A stretch of 64,000 bases of DNA from Anseranas semipalmata. Its lineage: Eukaryota > Chordata > Aves > Anseriformes > Anseranatidae. Position 1 is the stretch's first letter, and the number at the start of each line of letters is the position of its first letter. Of this stretch, positions 10,501 to 21,600 are shown one piece after another. The notes beneath the pieces are model-generated. The model was not told where the DNA came from and did not search any database. It worked only from the letters and a program-made list of their open reading frames with translations. The stretch lies in the NCBI GenBank assembly GCA_013399115.1, contig VXAA01006441.1, forward strand, positions 744,001 to 808,000. The letters run 5' to 3'. The position numbers and the translations under genes are program-made.

Positions 10501-13500
10501 CCACCTGCTCTGCGAGAGCTCAGGGGGTTATCGGAGCTCACAGCTGCATCTTCCATCACGCAGGAAGCTATCGCTCGAACAGACGTGCCAGCTCGAATAG
10601 CAGAAGGTATGACCTGACCAAACTGTGTCCTGGCTTTCTCCACACTGCATTGTTTTGTTCTTTTTTTTTCTTTTTTCCATTTGAAAGATGGTTATTAAAA
10701 AAATAAATATCTACTGTGAAGGCTTTCATTGCATGCACAGGCAGATGATAACCCTTCTCCCATATGGACGAGGGCAGAGGGGCATCAGCTTTTTGACAGC
10801 TATCCAAAGCTGTCTGCTGGCTATAATATTCCCCTGGCTGTATGCAGCTTTTGTACAGCAGATACAGGAAGGATGGGATTTTTTCCAGCAGAGCAAGATA
10901 AGGGTGCTTTGGAAATCCTTCCCATACAGAGAAGACAGCAACCTGAAAGGAGGGTAAGAGTTAGATCAGGGAGAAAAGACCCCTTTGATCTCAGCTCATG
11001 AAGAAAACACCCAGGGGCCTCTGGACAGGACAAAGCTGGCAAAGACAACACAGTGGGAAAACAAAACCACAGAGCTGGCCGAACTCCCCACTCGAGCAAT
11101 GGCCACAGCTCTGCCCGAGCGCTTCTTGCTTCCCGCAAACCACCGCCACAGCAGAAGGCTGTCCCTGCAGGCTGGTGGGTCACCGTGTCGAGAGCCCTGC
11201 TTTAGGGAGCTGGTATAGGCAACTGAGATGATCCTTGGGAAATACTCTTATTTCTTGAAAAATCCAAGCAGCACTTAGAAACTGGATACTTCGAAGCTCT
11301 ATCAGCTCCTGGTTTCCAACCACAAAAGATCTGCATGCGAAAAGACATCCCAGAAGCACTACTGATAATATGAACTATATTTAGCTAGGCTTGGGGTTCC
11401 ACCCTCCATCTTAAACCAGCAGAGCGTCCACAGATCTCCAATTCCATTCCCTATCAGTAGGGAATCTCCAGCTAGTTTGGCTCAGCTGTCTGCACCTTGC
11501 GAGCTGACTTGGGTTTCCCTATCTGTGCTGGACCAGTGGCCAGCTAGCGTGCAGGGCGCTGCATCTCTTCCCGGTTCACACAGCTGACATGCTGCTTCGT
11601 TTTAAGAGGACAATATCTGAGTGAATAAGTCCCAGTGGGACTTCAGGGGTTCAAGAATCATTTCTGCTTAGAAGGGGAAAACTACAGTCTCAAGACCGTA
11701 AAGGTTGGCTAAACACCAACAAAGAGCCCAAATCCCATGAACCGAAGCTGGCGCTTTTTGTTTGCCAAGCAGACTTTCAGAGAAGCAGTGGGCAGAACAC
11801 GTTTCTTTTTTGCCCTGCTCAACCATGAACTATTTAAAGCAGTAAATAAGTAAATAAATAAGCAGTAGGATTCCCTGCTGGCTCCCTTCAGAAGACCTGG
11901 AAGAAGCTGCCTGGGCAGCGGTGGAGGCTGGAGAGCTGCCTCCTCGCCACGAGGCTCCATTTCTTCAGTGCTGTGATTTAGCACAGGCTGGTGTGCGCTC
12001 CCTGCTAGGGGCTTTCAGTAGGATTTAAATGCTAACTGTGCGAGCTTGAGATCAAAGGCTTCAGGCCTAGGAGAGCTTTCATCATTTCCTTTCTTGATTT
12101 ACTCAAGCTCGGTTTGGCTGGTTTCGTTTTTCCGGCCACACGGCTGCTGGGAGATACTCTGAATTCTGAGCAACAAGGACACGAGTCACCACCCATCTGC
12201 GTGCACCGGGCTGGGACACACACAAACAGCACCATCACATGAAAGGACTTTTATCCTTGTTGATCTGGGCCTTATTCTTTCACCCACCCAGGTGACTTCT
12301 CAGACCTGGGGAGCATGCAGGAGGAGAGGGGAAATTTGGCTGCCTGCAAACAAATACAATAAATCAATACGATGCCGGCTTGCACTCTCCTTAATGAACG
12401 AAGGGTTTTGTGTCTGCACCTCCGCAACCTCTGTGCAGTCACAGGAACAAGAAGAAAGCACGAGTCTCCATCTCCACGGCTCCTCTCCGCAGGGACGGGA
12501 ACGGGGACAGCAGCAGCACAGCCAGGCTGCAGCACCCCCAGACCCTGCCAGGCTGCCCAAGCAGACAGCCACACGTGGGCTCCACGTTCGGACTGGACTA
12601 CAACCTATAGCCACTCCTCCCAAACCAGAGCAGACCTGCCTCAAGCAGCCAGCGATGGCTGATTTTGCAGGCAAGCAGGCCTAAGATTCATCTTTTTCCT
12701 CTCCGATTTCACAATATCAGCCCTTTGGGGTGAAATGCCATCTTGAATTCAAACAAAGTTCAGCTTCTGCCTAGAAGCAGAGGGATAAATTCTTGACTTA
12801 TTAGTAACCTGCTCTCTCCTCCCAAATATCTGCGCCTTTCCAATGCTTTCATTAACTGCAATGCCTGGTGCTTAGGCCAGTAACTCCATCCCAGGACAAA
12901 ATCACTGGTATAGGACAGCTGATTCCCCTTTTTTACCGTAAGGAGTTGCAATCTAGAAACATAAAAGTCACCCACTGTTTCATCTTTGTGGGGAAGAGCT
13001 CCTTGCAAAGCTGCTTAGGACAAAGAGCAGTGTGGCAATGCACTGTCAAATACACACCCCGGATACAGCCGTGTTTCAGAAGCACGGAAAGCAATTGCTG
13101 GGTGGAGATTCTGTCAAAACGTTTGAGGAAGATGATACTCAAACACATGCAGGCTTTCATCACTTACTCGGGGACACAGCTCGAGCTTCAAAAGCAGAAA
13201 AACACAAACACGGAAAACAGGAAAAGATAGTGGGGGAAGGAGGTAGAAAACAAGAAAGGGGAAGGAACAAATCTGAAGAGGTTTTTCAGATGTTTCATGT
13301 CCCTGCAAAACATAGTGGACTATCAGGTATACAGCTTGGAGCTCCTAGAAATGCTCGATACTAATAATGCCCTTCTGTAAAGAGTGCTTGAGATGAAAGG
13401 AATAAAAATAGCAGTTGGCATGTAGTGTAACACTGCACTTGTTGAGCGGGGAGCCTGGGCTGCAGCCTGGTGGACAGCCAAGGACCTTCACTGCATCTCC

Positions 13501-16049
13501 TCCTGGACATGTCCTCTGCTCTGTCCTCACCTCTGGAGTGCTTGCGTGCAGGCGTTGCTCTCTAATAAAGGAGGGTTCATCTCCAGCAACACCTGCGAAT
13601 TTAGTGGTTTGCCCGTGTCAGTCAGATTTGTCCTCCTCTACAGGATGACTAATGCAACAAAGATGCAACTGTGATTTTTCACCCTGGAATTCAGGCAACG
13701 TAACCCTGCCGTGAATCAGAGGTATTTCTGTAACAAAGCTGGATTTGGCCTTCCTGACAAACTCTCACTGTTTCATCATATCTGCAAATAGGCCAGCAAA
13801 GAAAAGATAGTTAACCACATCCCAGCCCCCAGAATCAGGATTTCGGATCCTGCCCCAGCCTTTGAGAATGGAAAGCCTCCTTATCATTTCTTCTCATTTT
13901 CTCACTTTCTAGTCTGGCCTGCATATCCTAGACAGAAAACAGAGAGACCATGTGAAAGGCTCCTTCTGTTAGCTCAGGCAGAAACTGGGAGGTTTTCCAA
14001 GGCCAATTCTGTAGGCTCCAGGAGATCAGATTGTCTGGAGAAGGTCCGGGCACGTATCTGAACGTCAGAAAGCTTACTAAAGCAAATCTGAACTCAGGAA
14101 CTTGGTCTGTCCATCACTGTTTCATATCCCATTCTCTCCAGTACCCACCATCCCTCCCTTTAAACCTATGCTCCACTCTGAGCTCAAAGTCACCACAAGA
14201 ATCTACTGAATGCCACTTACCATAAAAATCCAAACTAGTATTTCCAAGCTGTACCAATTAGCGAGGTTCTTGTTCTGTCCTGCAAAAGCACTGGTAAAAG
14301 GGGCAGTAATGCCCGAAATCTATAAGGCACAAACTAACCTAGCCAAAGGAGATCACGTTCTAACCAAAATAAAAGTACCTGTAGGAAACTTGCTCTGCAT
14401 GCAATAGATGCAGTTTTATTTGCAAATCAGGTATTGGACTTGCTACTCCACAACTGAGTTACTCCATAAAGCTTCTTAAGCTACCTGTGAGGCAATCAAA
14501 GTTCATGTTCACCACTAAGCTCACTGGCTTTGCAGTCCCTGGGAATACCACACCCCCCTACAACCACTATCCAAATCGGGATAAATAATGCTTTTAGCCA
14601 CAGTTCAGGCTCCAGACAATAGCTTTTCATTGCTACGCCTTAACCCCAGTGGATCTTTTCAGAGCCCGTGATTCATTTCAGAGGCTGCTGTGGGGTTTTG
14701 TCCTCCCTGCCTGCCCTCCAGCTCTGCTGGTGAATGAATTCCCTTCTGCTAGATCAATCACAGTCACTTTGGAAAACGAACGCAGGACTGCAGAGGAGGC
14801 AAGCAAGTTTTCAGTCCCGTCTCCCGTATTATACTCAAAAGGCTCCAAAATGGAAACAATCTAACTGATCGCAGTATCCACCCCAGCCCCATCTGAGCAG
14901 GATAAAGCCCTTTTCAAGCAAGGCAGCTTGCTAATGTGCTGCACAGGGAAAAGGCCTTCAGTACTTCAAATATAGACAAGCAGAACCACATGCCACTTCC
15001 CAGGGAGAGTTTATACGACGAGTTGTGGTATATGCCAAATTAACGCCAGAACAACCACTGGAGTTGCTGACTGCAGAAAGCATACTCAGATCCTCCCACT
15101 CTCTGCAGGCTGTGCCCAGCTCCCAGCTCTGAGGCTGGCACGGCTGCTTGCTCAGATGGCCAGAGGAACCAGAGGCTCTGCTACGTACCCTCACACCAAA
15201 CAGGTCTGTCTCCTTGCTGTCAGGGCAGGATTTGCGTTCTGCGCCTGGTTAACTACCTGGTGTTTTGTTTTGTCTTCCCTGCTCCTCTGCCAGGCAGGAG
15301 GTCTTGGTGCAGCTGCCAGGTCCAATTTGCAGGAGTTCATTTGCAGTTCTGCAGAGCTGCGGAGATGGGAGACCCTCATGTCTGAGCCACCGATGTTATG
15401 GGCATGAAGGACAGCTGATCCCAGCCGGGTTGCACACCACTGACAGATACTGAAGGGTGTGAGGCTGCAAGACAGGGCGTTGCTCATTGCCCTCTGGCTC
15501 CGGACAGAAGGAACAAAGGTGACACCCATCTCTGATGTTTTAATTTCAGTATTAACACAGCGTCAAACCATGTACTCAGATTCCACATCCCAGATCCGAA
15601 TAGGAGCACTGCAGCAACCCAGGCTGTCCTGGGCATCTCATCACAAGCAAACCAAGGGACTGCCAATGTGCTACAGTAATAAACTTGCCTCACCACAACC
15701 TGGCAGGCTATCATTTAAAAACAGTAGACTTTGCAAAGTCTAATGGTCAGCAAGCAGTGGTTATAGGACACGCAACATTCCCAGGCTCGAGTGATGGGGG
15801 GAAGACAGAGCAGCATCTACTGGCTGGAGTGATGCTAATGGTCACTGTGGGGATATAAAGTTGATAAGCAAAGACAGACTGATGCGGTGGTGGTTAAAGG
15901 TCAGGCCAGGCGCTTGGGGCAGCTTGTTACAGCTCAGTGCTTCATAGCCGGCGTTCCTGCAGCCACTGTTTTAAACAACGCCAGCTACATTCCCTGCAAC
16001 TCAATTACAGTCGATAAAAGACTGGAGTAAATCGACTCCTCGGTTCACG

Positions 16050-16590
16050 TGCTGACACGACTCCTTCCCACCCGCTCCTTCCGCAGCCCCCAGTGCCCGC
16101 TGCAGTCGCCCCAGGCCTGCTCTGCTGGCCCCGCTCCACCGCCCCAGCGCTGCCCGACACCCCCTGTCCTCACCCCGTTGCTCCCCGGCCCCCCTCGCAA
16201 CGTGCTGCCGGCCTCTGCCACCCCCACGGATGGCCACATCCTGCCCTTCCTGCTTCGCTCACCTACCTCCTGAACCTAAAGCCTCCCCGGCACACGCTCC
16301 CTTCTTGCCCTCGACCACCCAGGGCCAAGTCCAGCACCACTCCAGCACCGCGGGGACCATACCGCGTACCACCCCCAGACTTGTTTTCGCACGCTTGCAG
16401 TAGGTGTCGTGCAGCATCGACGTCTGTTCCCAAGCTGCCTGCCCTCACAAACTTCATTTGCCTGGCTCCCTCAGCCGCGAGGTGTTCAGCCGGCCTTATC
16501 GCCTCTCCAGCACCACATCACAGACACCAGCCTCGCTGCTCCAGTCACCTAAGCCTGCCCCGAACGCAGCGCAGGAGCCTACCACAGGGC
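16050..16590. other. C-rich, strand-asymmetric stretch in intron 1
   Basis: The plus strand is dominated by C with few G runs, giving a proline-, serine- and leucine-rich chance frame. On the minus strand, the sense of the KLHL25 intron, it is G-rich. There is no tandem period and no recognisable element. The composition shift is visible, but its cause is unknown. Confidence 0.5.
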
Positions 16591-17185
16591 ACGCTTCACG
16601 TACACGATGAGGCAGGAGGGCTTCGGATAACAATTGCCACATACTGGAGAAAACGAAGAAAAAAAGGGACAGGAAGTTTAAGTTTCCCAACGCTGAAGTT
16701 GTTTACAGTCTCCTCCGTCCACGTTAAGGTGCTACCAATTTGCTTCCGCAGCAAATTTCCTGCTGGTTTCAGTCCTGGGAGTCCTGCGCCCGCACCGCAC
16801 CTTCCCTTCGCAAACTCCCACCTATGCCTCTTCCCAGGTGCTTTACCGAGTACGTTCTTATCGCAGAGATAAGCCACAGCAGATGGCTGAAGACACGAAA
16901 GAGACGAAATACGTTTTCAGGTCAGATTTGATGCGAAGCAGCAAACAGGGCAAGGCAAACACAGAGGCCCTAGGAAGGGTCCCATCTCCCTAAACAGGCA
17001 CCCTGAGAGATGGGCAGAGAAAAGAAGCAGTGCACGAGCCCCCAGCCCCGTTTGACACCACGTCCGAAAGCAGACAATTACTACAGCAGCAATCAATAGC
17101 ACAGCGCAGAAACTCGCAGGGTGCATTACAAACACATCGGGTTGCTCCTAAGGTGGGTTCAATAAAAACGAGTGTCACAAGGCAC

Positions 17186-17200
17186 GGGAGGGAGGGAGGG
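17186..17200 (+). other. G-quadruplex motif (GGGA)3GGG
   Basis: Four GGG runs are separated by single A bases, a textbook G-quadruplex pattern with one-base loops. It lies about 0.9 kb inside the KLHL25 intron, on the strand that is the template for KLHL25. Confidence 0.75.
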
Positions 17201-17528
17201 AGAAGACGAGGAAAGTTGTCGTAGCATAGAAGTTACAGAGATGCTCATTTTTCTGGGACTTTGCATAACTATATTTGGAGGAAGACTACGGCCCACGGCA
17301 CCCTGCCCGAGGACGTCACTCCAGCAGGTCACAAGAGAAGCAGACGTGCAGAGGCTGCCAGGAAAGGCAAACAGAAAGCAGTGCTGAGGCTGGGGCTGTC
17401 CATAGGAAGGGTACGGAAGCCACCACGTCAGTGTCCGTGCATGGAAGGCTGAGGACAGAAGGTTTTCCAAGCACGGATTGGGCCAGTCAAACCCTACCAA
17501 TACATCAATAAGTTCAAGTGGATGGACG

Positions 17529-17577
17529 AAATAAAAAAAGGAAAAAAAGGAAAGAAAAAAAGAAAAAAAGAAAAAAC
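17529..17577 (+). repeat. A-rich (GAAA)-like purine tract
   Basis: About 49 bases almost wholly of A with spaced G, a degenerate GAAA or GAAAA repeat. A T14 run follows at about 17597-17611, and a complementary T-rich tract lies at 17847-17875. Confidence 0.8.
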
Positions 17578-17846
17578 AACCAAACCTACTTGTTACTTTT
17601 TTTTTTTTTTAAATGCAAGGGGCCTGCAAGGACAGCAAAGGGATGGAGGACTACTTTTAATCCTCTGTCGGCTCAGATCAGTCATTCATCCAAAACTGCA
17701 TACTGCTACAGACAGGGTTGCTTGAACTCGTTTCACCAGAAGGGCTCTGGAAGTCGTGTCCCTTAACCACGAACACAGTTTCAAGGGATACCCATACAAG
17801 AAAAGCAGTGACACTCAACTTTTGCATCCAAGATATGAATGGCAGC

Positions 17847-17875
17847 TTTTTCTTTTCTTTTTTTCTTTTTTTTTT
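17847..17875 (+). repeat. T-rich (TTTC)-like pyrimidine tract
   Basis: A run of T broken by single C bases, complementary in composition to the purine tract at 17529-17577. It lies at the left edge of the promoter CpG island. Confidence 0.75.
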
Positions 17876-18081
17876 GTGCTGTAGAAGAGAACAGCCCTTT
17901 GCCTCCCCACACATCTACCAGCAGCTTCCCACGGCCGCGAAACCCACGCAGACACCCCAGCGCTCCACGACCGCGGGCCAGCGCCCGGGCAGCCACCGGA
18001 CAGCGCGCCGGGTGCCTGCTGCCGGGGGAAAAGCCGAGACAGGCCCGGGAGCTCCGCCTGCGAACCGGGTACCGGGGAATC

Positions 18082-18087
18082 ACTCAC
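18082..18087 (-). other. KLHL25: Probable splice donor of KLHL25 exon 1 (GTGAGT)
   Basis: On the minus strand the sequence reads GGCG then GTGAGTGATT. The intron would begin at 18087 and the exon would end at 18088. The hexamer is a near-consensus U1 site inside the CpG island and is the best donor I saw on this strand there. It pairs logically with the acceptor at 7509. No transcript evidence is available to confirm it. Confidence 0.55.
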
Positions 18088-18280
18088 CGCCTACTCTCCG
18101 CTCCCGGCCCAGCCGAAACCTCCCGGCGTCCCGAACCCCTCCGCAGCGGCCAGCACGGTGCCGGCCGCCCCCGGCTCCGCGGCGCACGGCGGTACCCGGC
18201 GGGTGGGGGGGGATCGGACAGCTCCGAGCGCTGNGCGGCCACTCAGCGAGCTCCCAGCCCGTGACGCGTCGGGAGGCGGC
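18088..18280 (-). other. KLHL25: Putative non-coding first exon of KLHL25
   Basis: Minus-strand GC-rich sequence upstream of the GTGAGT donor, within the CpG island and just downstream of GC boxes at 18285-18299 and 18319-18327. I saw no minus-strand ATG in it, as expected for a 5' untranslated exon. The transcription start is not visible from sequence, so the right limit is only an estimate from the position of the GC boxes. One ambiguous base lies at 18234. Confidence 0.4.
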
Positions 18281-18283
18281 CGC

Positions 18284-18384
18284 TCCGCCCCGCCCCCCCG
18301 CGGAGAGGGGCATGGAAAGGGGGCGGGCTCAAACGGAGAGGTGCGGCCAATGGAGGGGAGAGGAAAGCGGCTGAGGGGCGGGGC
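18284..18384 (-). promoter_or_regulatory. KLHL25: Probable KLHL25 core promoter: GC boxes and CCAAT box
   Basis: Three Sp1-type GC boxes lie at 18285-18299 (minus strand GGGGGGGCGGGGCGG), 18319-18327 and 18375-18384 (GGGGCGGGGC). A CCAAT box sits between them at 18347-18351, read on the plus strand in the context GCGGCCAATGGA. No TATA box is seen on the minus strand. This is a typical dispersed CpG-island promoter of a broadly expressed gene. Neither GC boxes nor an NF-Y site fix direction; the assignment to KLHL25 rests on the donor at 18087 and the gene's orientation. Confidence 0.55.
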
Positions 18385-18610
18385 GAGGGCGGCCCGCGGA
18401 GATCCGGGTCCTAAAGCCCGCCTCTGTTCCCCATCTCCGTGGGTGTGCTGCTTGTCCACGGGGCTGTGTGGCCTTTCCACGAGGGCTTGCGGGGTGCCCA
18501 GCGCCGCCACCCCCCTGCGTGACCGCCCGGGCTGCCCTTCGGCCTCGTGTGGCGCTGCCCGTGGCACCCGGGGGGCAGGAACCGTCCCCACCTGGCCTTG
18601 GCCTTTGCCC

Positions 18611-21600
18611 CCCTGAGTCAGGGCTGTGCAGGGCCCGGGGTTCTTTTCTTCCCAGGCTGAGAGAGAAGAAAGAACGCCATCCAGAGCTGGCAGAGGCTGT
18701 GTATAGTAAATAACAAAGTACACTGAAGACGTGGAACCCTATCAAATTCCCGTTTTTTGGATCTATGTTGTTCCAGGTCATTGCAGTTTAACTCTCAGGG
18801 TGCTGCTGCTGCTTTCCCAGCTACAAGCAACTCTTGAAGGACCTAGATATTGTCCTGGGGCTTGTTAATGACTTTAATGAGCTGCTCAGGAAGACAACAG
18901 GGATTTGTGCAATAGGCGGGTGTGGTGGCATCCAAACGCATCGGTTAAACAACAACAACATGAAAGACAAAACTGATTTTCTTCTTTGCTGCTGAGTTCC
19001 ACCCAGCTGCTCCATGGTATGAAAGAGCTGTGGAGCAATGTAAGGTCATGTTTCTTAATGCTGAAACACTTTCAGGGTGCTCCTACAAAAGCAAAATCCA
19101 GTCCCAGCAAGCTGCGTGGGTGAACCCAGCCTGCCTTCTGAAACTGTCAGTCACGGGGACCTGCAAAGCCCTCTGCAAAGCTGCCTGTGAAAAGATGCTT
19201 CTAAGACATAATGCCTAATGCTGATTTCCCACGCGCCAGCTTTCTAGCTGTGCAACTCTCTTGATCTCAGTGCAATTGCTCCTGACTCAGGCCACTGTAA
19301 TTCCAAATATAGCAGCATGGCCAAATTCCACTCACTTGCACATCGTGGGCAAGTCATGTGTCTGATGGGTGATCAGAAAGGTGGTCGGCAGATACCGCAG
19401 TGGTGGGCACACCAGACACACAGACTGGCAAGTCTGAGAAGGAGAAGTTGAGCTAGCCATCTGAGAAGGCAGGGGGAGCATAATGGGAATGTTTAATAGT
19501 GAAGGAAAAAAACTTGGCAGATATTTTAAAATGTTTTTAAACCTGTTGTTAAAGAGGATTTGAGAACTAAGCGTGTGTAGGGAAAAGAAGCTTAATTTAG
19601 AATGACTGTTAATACCAGCTCCTTACATATGATACTGGCCTCAGGCATCCCTGAGGGTATTTGAGGGACTAGTGCTGTGGTTACGATTTCAGTGTATTGG
19701 GGAAATTCTCTTGCACTGTATTAAACAAATCAAACTCTGCGTTGGCCTTTGGTCTGATGTACATAATGCGTAGGCAGTGTTAACCAGCTGGGGGACAGGG
19801 TTCTGCAACTTGTTGGCATTTTGAAAATAAATTGGAAAACTATTGACTGAGATTCCCCCCCTCAGCATGATCCGTCAAAAGGAATAAGGGTTAAATATTT
19901 TAAAATTTGGAAAAAACAAACCCCGAAGTTTTAAATAAGTAGTGTTTACCCTGTGGCTGTATTTGTTTAGCATAACATTCATTAAGGATGGAGAATTTAA
20001 ACATTTGCAAAGTTAAGCGTTTAATCTGACTTGTTACAGAAATCAGCCCTAATTGCCTGGTTCCCATTAAATCCTCATTTTCCCGAAGGTAGCCAGTCCA
20101 AAGGTTTACCCTACTCTGCATTCAGTAGCTGCTTTTATCCATTTACGTCATAGATCTAGTTCCTGAGGGAGCTAAGTAGGTGATGTTCTTCCAAGAAGCA
20201 GGAAGGATAAAATCTGGCCAGCAAACCATGTTGACTTCTTTGCACCATTTTCTATTTTTCACTGAACATTTTTATCCTACAATATCCAACTGTTCGAGAG
20301 GTTAAATAATAAAATTTATTGCTTTCCCTCCTAGGTCACTAGTTGCAGTCCACCACAGGCCATGCCACAAACAGCTAATGGCTGCTAAGTGGTCTGTGTG
20401 AAATTAGCTTAGTGGGTTTCAAGCCAGACACTAGTTGACAGATGCCCCAAAATCACTTCTCCAGTTGGCTTCCTTGTTGGCAGTCACAGCAGGTTGGCCA
20501 AGGACTGAAGAGGCAGTGCAAATTCAGCAGTTCCCCAAGGCTAGGAGCACAGACAAGGTTGCTTGTGAACACTTTCACCCTGTTATGAGCACCAAAAGTC
20601 TTCAGAGAAGGTCACAGCACAATGCTACAACTGCCAGTGTCTGAGGACTGTGGTATCACCTCTAACTCATCTATCGAGGGAGGTGGTGGTAGAAAAGGTA
20701 GGAAAACATCACTGAAGTGACCCAGCAGAGGCAGCCTTGAGATCAAGGAGAGGCAAGATGGCAATGGGAATCTTGATCAAGGCTTTCACACTTTGGCTGG
20801 TCCTGCACGGGAGAGCAGGCTGCAGAGCTGCCAGTTAGACTGAACCAGCTTAGCTTTCCCTGCAGTAACAATAAAAATCTAATCTCCCTCCCTCTTGGCC
20901 TTTTCCTCCCGATGCCAAATTTAAACCTTACTTTTTTTGGCAGCAGGAAACTTCACAATTTGATATAGAAGCAGAGCAGACTTTCAGATGGAAATTACAG
21001 CAAGGGAACAACAGATGGCATTGTTTGCTGGGCTGGAAAAGCTGCATCTGCTCCTAGAAGAAATGCTAATTGGAGCTTAATTAGGCATTCAGGGGGAACT
21101 GTTCCCCATCCCCAGGACAACGGCCATGTGTACACGATCCTGAAAAACACAAGGAAGTAGATACAAAATCATCAAAAATCCTCCCTGGACCAAGTCCAAA
21201 TGAAGTGCATAATGTGATAGGGTAACCTAGAGAATTTCCTCATGCTGAAATCTATCCAAGCCACTCAAAATAAAAATGTAACTGGCAAAGACTTATTTTA
21301 TTTCATTTGCAAGTGGTCAGTGATTTAGTTTTGGGTTTCAAAGCAAATAATTCTAGCGTTACACTGGAATCAGATCCTACACTAACTGCTCTCTGACTCT
21401 CTGAGGTGTGGCAAGATTAAAGGGTAGCCGAAATCTTTACAGCGAATACCGCAAGTGGGGATAATAGAGTTGGAAAGATCGATAGTACGTGCCTTGCCTA
21501 GGATAACTGATCCTCCACAGAAACACAAAGGAAGAAAAGAAGAGGACAGTGGGAGGTGATCCCTGGTTCATCCCAATTAGGTGCACAACCACAAAATGTG

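Larger units (their letters stand above)
7509..18087 (-). other. KLHL25: Probable KLHL25 intron 1
   Basis: About 10.6 kb lies between the acceptor at 7509 and the donor at 18087, both on the minus strand. No coding exon, RNA gene or clear transposon was recognised inside. It contains GC-rich patches at about 8400-9120, a C-rich plus strand at 16050-16590, a G-quadruplex motif at 17186-17200, a GAAA-rich tract at 17529-17577 and a T-rich tract at 17847-17875. One ambiguous base lies at 8870. Open frames here are short or have simple-sequence composition and look like chance. Confidence 0.6.
17920..18610. promoter_or_regulatory. CpG island at the KLHL25 5' end
   Basis: The stretch is strongly GC-rich with dense CpG dinucleotides (for example around 17930-18300 and 18340-18420), in contrast to the AT-rich DNA from about 18.7 kb on. 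It is the only clear CpG island upstream of the coding exon, so it is the natural promoter. CpG density fades after about 18560. Confidence 0.75.

Noticed and set aside
16093..16872. Plus-strand open frame of 259 codons
   Set aside because: Proline-, serine- and alanine-rich composition simply mirrors the C-rich DNA. It has no recognisable domain, no partner splice sites and lies in the KLHL25 intron.
17718..18723. Long frames on both strands through the promoter island (218 and 210 codons)
   Set aside because: GC-rich DNA lacks stop codons by chance. The products are low-complexity, cross an ambiguous base and match no family I know.
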